Assembly: GCA_014526335.1 (NCBI GenBank)
Contig: JACTAT010000016.1
Coordinates: 3,779,722-3,843,721, forward strand
DNA: 64,000 nt
DNA from: Chrysaora quinquecirrha
Lineage: Eukaryota > Cnidaria > Scyphozoa > Semaeostomeae > Pelagiidae
Reading direction: 5' to 3'
Positions 60,801 to 64,000 of this stretch are shown here, one piece after another (position 1 is the first letter of the stretch; each line of letters starts with the position of its first letter). Under the pieces are notes generated by a model. It ran no database searches and was not told where the DNA came from. It saw only the letters and a program-made list of their open reading frames with translations. The position numbers and the translations under genes were made by a program.

Positions 60801-61881
60801 TTGATTGGCTATTCAAACAATAGAACTTTTAAGTGACATCATAGTTTCTTCAAAATTTCACACCAAAACAGGCCGATTACCATGTGAAAAAACATGTATA
60901 AAAACCAAAAAATGATGCTATATGAGATATTGTATCTTGCTTTGCAGTTATCAATTAAATTCTTTGCATTTCCTTTCTAAGAACATCTGCTTTCGGAATA
61001 TACATCTTGTTTTGATGCCTAGGCCAAAATTGCCAGTATTTTGGCAGATTTTGTTGCCAATACCAGGGCCAAAATCGATTTGACGGTCGAGATTCGAGGA
61101 AATTGGATTTGGGGCCCGGGAACGAGGTTGAGTTGCAACAAGTTTTCAAATGAACAAACCTGACGATCCGCCTGATCCCCTGTCCATTGTTGAAACTCTT
61201 TTTGGACTACTGAAACTTGTACTTCGTCTTACAAATCCTTTCGGTTGCTAAAAGAAAAAGATAAATTTATAAAAAAGAAAATAATGAAACCGTTTTCAGA
61301 CAAGATGTTAATTTCATAGAAAATATTTACAAAAAGATGCCAGTTTCATATTAGAGGCTATTTTAACGATGTCAATTTCGCCTTTGTCAATTTCATGCAA
61401 GTCAAGTCTTGTTCAAACGACAAAAACCAGACTAGGCTCGGCCCAGTTTAATAAAAACCTAGGCATGGCCTAGGCTAGTGCGGACGCGTAAAATTTGGGC
61501 TTGGGCCGGGTTAACTTGACTCAATAGCTACAGAGTTAATTCTAATTCTCCTGCGTTTTCCCCTTTCTACTTACACTCTTCTTTTATGAGAACACTGAGG
61601 CTGAAAGTTACTCAAAAATAATAACAATTCAAAAGCAATTTGAGGACGAGATTGAAAAATAAGATAGCATATAAAAAGATATACTTAACAAAGATAACAT
61701 AAAGTAGGAATACAAAACACTTTGGGCTAAAAATACGAATAACAACTTTGATGCTCAGACCATATTTTCTGGTTCTTACAAAAATCGGGTGTAGGGCCCC
61801 CCGGAAAGTTTCCCTTCTTTTCCCCACCAGAACTTACCTTTGGTTTTTCAATGTCTCCATTCACTTTAGGGCTCTCTTGAC
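36198..61881 (-). CDS. CLASP: CLIP-associating protein (CLASP1/2 orthologue), 31 exons, 5' end missing
   Basis: CLASP binds microtubule plus ends through TOG domains, promotes rescue, suppresses catastrophe, and acts at the cell cortex, Golgi and kinetochores. Exons (5' to 3'): 61838-61881, 61160-61247, 58016-58083, 57490-57582, 56790-56839, 56568-56658, 55729-55847, 55272-55331, 54802-54879, 54123-54167, 53132-53308, 52410-52444, 51162-51332, 48031-48142, 47504-47643, 47205-47248, 46344-46493, 45482-45585, 44612-44839, 44095-44173, 43325-43400, 42871-42938, 42546-42632, 42402-42437, 41515-42054, 40687-40765, 39699-39895, 38315-38581, 37829-37897, 37072-37191, 36198-36245. Every junction is GT-AG and every codon phase joins without a stop. 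The total is 3,563 nt, giving 1,186 residues and TAA at 36200-36198. Alignment to animal CLASP runs from just before TOG2 to the C-terminus (KLLNLYIKRSQAAQ). TOG1, about 250-300 residues in the family, must lie beyond 64000. Confidence 0.95.
36515..37003 (-). mobile_element. TACACGC-family element, inverted diverged copy, in the last CLASP intron
   Basis: Read on the minus strand it begins TACACACAGTTTTTTTATAAG and carries, in order, the same landmarks as the 4287 copy: an AGGCC segment, a TTTGTCGTCAAA-flanked ATGAATGGAAC segment and a GCCTTCTACAT segment near its far end. It is much more diverged than the other copies, with AGCAAC-type words replacing AGGAAC. The left limit is approximate. 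Confidence 0.6.
37990..38262. repeat. Dispersed repeat with TGTTTGACAAACAATG-type words
   Basis: The stretch has several mirrored words (CAAAACATTGTTTGTCAAACA, CAAGCAATGTTTGACCG, CAAAACATTGCTTG). Its first about 70 bp are shared with 62815-62892 (GGCCCTGGCAAAAAGATCAA versus GGCCCTGGCCAAAGGATCAA). It sits in the CLASP intron between exons 38315-38581 and 37829-37897. Confidence 0.55.
39175..39352 (+). mobile_element. tRNA-derived SINE, copy 1
   Basis: The head contains an A-box-like TGGTGTAATCCAG (about 39190-39202) and a good B box, GGTTCGAGCCC (39237-39247), spaced as in tRNA-type polymerase III promoters. The tail AGCGACTGGCGCTAAAACAC followed by CACCTTCACCTTCA is shared with the copy at 60303-60481. 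It is an intronic insertion in CLASP, opposite to the gene's direction. Confidence 0.8.
40687..42054 (-). CDS. CLASP: CLASP: disordered linker before the C-terminal domain (two exons)
   Basis: Residues 748-953, exons 41515-42054 and 40687-40765. The 540-nt exon is by far the largest of the gene. It encodes a polar segment rich in S, P, Y, D and R (TKGQTRLGYRSISPAKHQN, RPGRDTSPLYYETSPGG) with little primary conservation, as in other CLASPs. The neighbouring intron between the two exons holds the CGCG element at 41222-41496, ending about 18 bp from the splice donor of the 540-nt exon. Confidence 0.85.
41222..41496 (+). mobile_element. CGCG-rich inverted-repeat element (MITE-like), copy 1
   Basis: The terminal repeats are TGGCTAAACTAGGAGAC at the left and its inverse GTCTCCTAGTTTAGCCA at the right. 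The palindromic TGTCGCGCGCGACA type core lies next to the right end. There is no coding capacity. An inverted copy lies at 54369-54647. This copy ends about 18 bp from the 5' splice site of CLASP exon 41515-42054. Confidence 0.85.
42402..45585 (-). CDS. CLASP: CLASP: TOG3 domain (seven exons)
   Basis: Residues about 522-747, exons 45482-45585, 44612-44839, 44095-44173, 43325-43400, 42871-42938, 42546-42632 and 42402-42437. The largest exon encodes RDVCNKFFSDPHIKVYRIF and LNDWIFILLTRLLHKIGSDI, aligned with vertebrate FTRMFADPHSKVFSLF and LQDWLFVLLTQLLKKMGADL. The domain then runs through TRLAVSRIITWTSEPKSAEV and VALFELNTPVFSTMLAVLP to DGATKLLHSHLR. The last is a 36-nt exon matching the conserved DGATKLLHNHL. 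Confidence 0.95.
43500..43830. repeat. Palindromic AATCTAGATTAAT minisatellite
   Basis: About 14 imperfect units of roughly 23 bp, each with AATCTAGATTAATTTCCAGATT-like sequence. The core AATCTAGATT is its own reverse complement, so the block is rich in TCTAGA and could fold on itself on either strand. It lies in the CLASP intron between exons 44095-44173 and 43325-43400. Confidence 0.85.
44911..45287. mobile_element. TACCGT inverted-repeat element built of CCCTCGAATAAGCC words
   Basis: It starts TACCGTTAACCCTCGAAT and ends ATTCGAGGATCTACGGTA, so the last about 18 bp mirror the first. The interior repeats CCCCTCGAATAAGCCCC-like words in both orientations around a unique centre. It is non-coding and lies in a CLASP intron. 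Confidence 0.75.
45648..46268. repeat. Cluster of TTATTACACAAG / TTGTAATACGTC mirrored words
   Basis: GACTTATTACACAAGTGCCAG near 45658-45678 is mirrored by CTGAGACTCTTGTAATACGTC near 46237-46257, with partial internal copies at about 45745 and 45875 and GTTGTTGTTG runs. It may be a degenerate inverted-repeat element in a CLASP intron. The limits are uncertain. Confidence 0.4.
46344..53308 (-). CDS. CLASP: CLASP: serine/arginine-rich linker with TxIP motif (seven exons)
   Basis: Residues about 246-521, exons 53132-53308, 52410-52444, 51162-51332, 48031-48142, 47504-47643, 47205-47248 and 46344-46493. The segment is basic and serine-rich (SKKKSSRSASASSATD, RKSSTSQSTSRSNSRAGS, SRDSSPVR). T404-R-I-P407, followed by TPRK, fits the (S/T)xIP motif by which CLASPs bind EB1-type proteins. 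SRDSSP and RSPG resemble the proline-directed and GSK3-type phosphorylation contexts of this region in other animals (regulation inferred). Exon 52410-52444 is a 35-nt microexon encoding MMPPPRKPASR. Confidence 0.9.
48870..49165. repeat. Degenerate about 100-bp CACGA-rich tandem repeat
   Basis: Three diverged units share a frame of TATTCAAGCTCTC / TATTCAAACACTC, then a CACGACCGT or CACGACAGT word, then ACACGACACGAA. They start near 48874, 48956 and 49052. Further CACGATCTGCACGAT words extend upstream to about 48680. Confidence 0.65.
49706..50170. repeat. Duplicated segment of about 316 bp
   Basis: TCAGTTTATCTTAGACGAGC at 49706 recurs as TCAGTTTATCTAAGACAGGC at about 50022. GTTCCACTGTGGATCCACTA follows in both copies, and the second copy is incomplete. 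Moderately diverged tandem duplication in a CLASP intron. Confidence 0.7.
52505..53075 (+). repeat. Imperfect GAT/GAC microsatellite
   Basis: About 570 bp of interrupted GAT-type triplets between CLASP exons 53132-53308 and 52410-52444. Reading frames in it give only runs of D/N, M/I or V/I and are products of the triplet. Confidence 0.9.
54123..58083 (-). CDS. CLASP: CLASP: TOG2 domain (eight exons)
   Basis: Residues about 45-245, encoded by exons 58016-58083 to 54123-54167. Recognisable helices are SQWEEHVEIRLKRLRGLV, VKDLRSQITKEVCVTL, LTLIPNSVKIMASSGNAAIR, LIIKHTHNPRLIPSFVSN, RRKCAEYIDLVLESWE and EAIRKGIADADSEARAAMRR. They align with vertebrate CLASP TOG2 (KDLRSQVVREACITL, NLIPNSAKIMATSGVVAVR, KKGIHDADSEARIEARK). 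TOG2 is the HEAT-repeat domain linked to catastrophe suppression in the family. Exons are small (45-119 nt). Confidence 0.93.
54369..54647 (-). mobile_element. CGCG-rich inverted-repeat element, copy 2 (inverted)
   Basis: AGGCCTGGCTAAACTAGGAG at the left and CTCCTAGTTTAGCCATAGCT at the right. The interior aligns along its length with the reverse complement of 41222-41496 (TTGTAGCGCGCGACAAAATT, CCCAGTTTAG, AGAGACACGCAAATGC). It lies in the CLASP intron between exons 54802-54879 and 54123-54167. Confidence 0.85.
54983..55082. repeat. ACAA and CATT microsatellites
   Basis: A short (ACAA)n run near 54985-55006 and an interrupted (CATT)n run near 55040-55080, in a CLASP intron. Confidence 0.85.
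56040..56480 (+). repeat. Degenerate GGTTAGGGGTAGTGTAGG repeat
   Basis: Irregular copies of about 45-90 bp containing GGTTAGGGGTAG, ATAGGGTGCCAGTATTTTT and TTGTGTTGC. The plus strand is G-rich. It lies in the CLASP intron between exons 56568-56658 and 55729-55847. Confidence 0.65.
56957..57184 (+). repeat. 19-bp minisatellite, exactly 12 units
   Basis: The unit is AGGAGTGCATGATGCAGC plus a final T or A. The final base runs T,T,A,T,A,T,A,T,A,T,A,T, so ten of the twelve units form 38-bp dimers. One unit has AAG for AGG. It is intronic in CLASP. Confidence 0.97.
59805..60297 (+). repeat. Threefold tandem repeat, about 154 bp
   Basis: ATGGTCAAGGTCCTTGGCTA occurs at about 59987 and 60141, and a diverged ATGGTCAAGGCCCAAGGCTG at about 59807. 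Each is followed by ACTTACCACACGCCCATGCC-like and GTGGCATTCTAGAACGG-like sequence. Units 2 and 3 are nearly identical; unit 1 is older and carries an insertion. Confidence 0.85.
60303..60481 (+). mobile_element. tRNA-derived SINE, copy 2
   Basis: A-box-like TGGTCTAATCCAG at about 60328 and B box GGTTCGAGCCT at 60374-60384. The downstream tail is CTAGCGACTGGCGCTTAAAA plus TTCACCTTCACCTTCA, as in copy 1 (39175-39352). It has a short internal duplication of TTCGAGCC. It lies directly after the triplicated segment. Confidence 0.8.
61160..61881 (-). CDS. CLASP: CLASP: linker between TOG1 and TOG2 (exons 61838-61881 and 61160-61247)
   Basis: Residues 1-43 of the visible protein. QESPKVNGDIEKPK joins in phase to QPKGFVRRSTSFSSPKRV, a basic, serine-rich segment. 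It then runs into the S-GAVDE sequence that precedes TOG2 in vertebrate CLASPs. The first codon is split, needing one base from an upstream exon that is not in the window. Confidence 0.85.
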
Positions 61882-62289
61882 CTGAAAGAAGCAAAATGGC
61901 GATAACGATAACAACAGAAAAATTATTATGGATGAATAAATCACAATTTAAATTTACAGTTTAGGTTTTCTAGTAGACATAAACAATCACCACCCATCGC
62001 GACTTGCAAACAAGGACAAGGGCAAAATATCAAAATATCGAAAACATAGAAATTACATTATCAACGTTACTACGAAACGAAACGCTCCCAATATTGTCTT
62101 AGATAACTTGATAAATTTTATATTGAATTTTCTTTATAAGGAATGGTTAGTTGCCTAGAGGACCATCAGTCATAAAATTTACATTGTTATCTACAGTAAT
62201 GGCCAAATAAAAGCAAAGCATCATGAAAACAGTACATACAGTCAAGGGTTCTTTGTCATGCTCTTCATCGTTAAGGCAATAAAAATCGT

Positions 62290-62371
62290 AATCATCAGCA
62301 ATAAAAATCGTAATCATTATCATTATCATCATACTGTAATCACAATCATTATCATTATAATCATTATCATT

Positions 62372-62442
<71 letters not shown>

Positions 62443-62545
62443 GAACATCATCATCCTCATTATCAGTATCACGATCGTCATCATAATCATGATCACAATC
62501 ATTAATCAATCATTATCACACTCATTGAATAAGAATCACAATCAT
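62290..62545 (+). repeat. CAT/ATC microsatellite
   Basis: Interrupted ATC/ATT triplets with an uninterrupted (ATC)n core at about 62372-62440. The D-rich and I-rich reading frames over it are triplet artefacts. Confidence 0.95.
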
Positions 62546-62814
62546 CATCACTACCACTGCAAGAAATGAATTTTTGCTTCCCTTATGGATGCAGAGATTG
62601 TTTTGCCAATCTCGACGACTTTGAAAACCCTACATGCTTTCCTCACACATATGGTAGGATGGCAAACCAAACCCAACATTGTCCAATGACGTCACAGACG
62701 AAAGAAAAACATGAAATTCATTTAGCATGTGGAAAAGTAAATGTTATATAACAGCTTGTTCTGCTGTTCAGCCAAACAATTAATTCAATGCAGATAGAGT
62801 TATATGGATCTTTA

Positions 62815-62892
62815 GGCCCTGGCCAAAGGATCAAACATTGTTGGTCAAACATTTGACATTGCCTTGTCAAGCAAAATGTTTCACCGTTTCCG
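62815..62892 (+). repeat. Truncated copy of the 37990 dispersed repeat
   Basis: GGCCCTGGCCAAAGGATCAA through GACATTGCCTTGTCAAGCAA matches the start of 37990-38262. It stops at the TACACG element starting at 62893, which may have landed in it. Confidence 0.6.
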
Positions 62893-63296
62893 TACACGTT
62901 TTTTTTATAAGAAACCGGTTTATAAGAAACCTAGAACTAGACACCCAAAATTTTAAGAAACTTTTAGAACTAGGAGGAAGAAGCTAAGAAACTGTAGAAA
63001 TTTTTGTGTCCGTTTTCCAACATACTGATTCACATTTGTGGAGGTAGTAATTAGTTCTCAAGCATTTCCATGCGATTTCTCGCACCAGCGTGGCTAATTT
63101 CGTGCAATTTCTTGCATCTGTAAGCAATAATGTAAAGCGTGTATCCCATAGAAGGCTTTTTTGTTGTTTTTACTGCAATTTATTTCAATTAATTAAGAAA
63201 CTGTTAAGAAACTTTTAGAACTAAAATTGGGCCAAAAATTAAGAAACTTTTAGAACTAGGCCCTCGAGCTAGGTTTCTTATAAAAAAATTTGTGTA
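62893..63296 (-). mobile_element. TACACGC-family element, inverted variant
   Basis: 404 bp. The left end is TACACGTTTTTTTTATAAG. The right end read inversely is TACACAAATTTTTTTATAAG followed by AAACCTAGCTCGAGGGCC and TAGTTCTAAAAGTTTCTTAA, homologous to the left part of the 4287 copy. The interior is different, so it is a sub-family or recombinant. Confidence 0.7.
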
Positions 63297-63636
63297 TCAA
63301 ATCTCAAAGGAACCAAGGGGCAATGGGGGCTGCTGTTTAACCCTTGGAATCTCCTACACCCTTGCTGGTAGAAATAATCAATAATTTATTTTACATACTT
63401 AAAGTTTTCTAGCTTTCCAGCAATCCAGAATCTTACTGACTTGGAAAATTCATGATGAACTGAACCGAACTGAACTGAACATGAAGAAGACTTATAACAG
63501 CTATTAGACTATTAGAAACATTTAAACTGAATAGTTGATGGTGATGGAGAAACTTATGATTAACCATTACAAATAAACTTTACCCTTAAGGTTTAATGTA
63601 TACTTTTGGCAGAAATATTTAGAGCTGCAGCTGATA

Positions 63637-64000
63637 TACACGCTTTTTTTTTTATAAGGAACCTACCTCAAGGCCTAGTTCTTGAAGTTCCTTATTTTTG
63701 GACCTCTTTTGAGGCAATTGTAGTTCAAAAAGTTCCTTAATAGTTCCTTAATTTTAACTGCACATACAGTGGTCTTAACAATAAAAGAGAGACACTTGCA
63801 TGTGAGCAAAGCCCGAGAATACTCAAGGAAACATTTGATATATGCTTAACCTACAATTTATGCTGTTTTCGACTGCAAATGAATGGAACCGGCTTTCTAA
63901 CTCTTGATTATTTGCAGTGATAAAACTATTTAACAATAAAAAGTTCTTTAGTTATTTTCTCTCTAGTAGTATAAGTTCTTTAAATTTTCGGGCCTTCTAC
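63637..64000 (+). mobile_element. TACACGC-family element, copy cut by the window end
   Basis: It aligns along its whole visible length (364 bp) with 4287-4650 in the same orientation: TACACGCTTTTTT, CTACCTCAAGGCCTAGTTCT, ACTGCACATACAGTGGTCTT and AATGAATGGAACCGGC are shared. Scattered substitutions suggest about 90% identity by eye. Confidence 0.85.

Larger units (their letters stand above)
58084..61159 (-). other. Large CLASP intron (3.1 kb)
   Basis: This intron separates the GAVDE-encoding exon from the linker exon at 61160-61247. It holds the triplicated segment and the SINE described below. A TACACGAATTTTTTATAAG word at 58653 resembles an end of the TACACGC family. Otherwise nothing is recognised. 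Confidence 0.6.
61882..64000 (-). other. CLASP upstream intron sequence, no TOG1 exon seen
   Basis: The visible CLASP frame needs an upstream exon that supplies the first base of a split codon. I found no TOG1-like coding sequence here, so the region is most likely intron continuing past the window. It contains the repeats listed at 62290, 62815, 62893 and 63637. The 62566-62751 plus-strand frame has no family resemblance. Confidence 0.6.

Overview
The window looks like nuclear DNA of a marine invertebrate animal, most likely a cnidarian such as an anthozoan; the species is inference. It is AT-rich and holds three conserved, intron-containing eukaryotic genes with GT-AG splice sites. tRNA-derived SINEs, short inverted-repeat elements and a large satellite array fill the space around them. 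There are no bacterial-style operons.

Left end (1-3.8 kb): a ribosomal protein eL27 gene (RPL27, minus strand, only its first coding exon in the window) and an ALKBH1-type Fe(II)/2-oxoglutarate dioxygenase gene (plus strand, three exons found) diverge from a shared promoter of about 250 bp. That promoter carries a YY1-type AAAATGGCGGC box. ALKBH1 exon 3 has a one-base frame break at an A6 run.

Middle (5.15-34.7 kb): a tandem satellite with a 194-197 bp unit, about 130 copies, fills the space where ALKBH1 (from the left) and CLASP (from the right) converge. Exactly inside one satellite unit sits a 4,007-bp DNA transposon (13282-17288). It has 314-bp, nearly identical terminal inverted repeats, a 3-bp AAT target duplication, internal 81-bp repeats, and a broken gene for a transposon protein with a PIN/XPG-like nuclease signature. 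An Academ-like affiliation is proposed.

Right part (36.2-61.9 kb): one minus-strand gene, CLASP (CLIP-associating protein, a microtubule plus-end regulator). I traced it through 31 exons whose phases all join, giving 1,186 residues from before TOG2 to the natural stop; TOG1 lies beyond the right edge. Its introns hold two tRNA-type SINEs, several families of small inverted-repeat elements, minisatellites and GAT/CAT microsatellites. The last 2 kb hold more repeats, including a copy of an element family also present at 4.3 kb.

The three genes are ordinary housekeeping genes with no evident joint pathway. The unusual content is the satellite/transposon complex and the density of inverted-repeat elements around CLASP exons.
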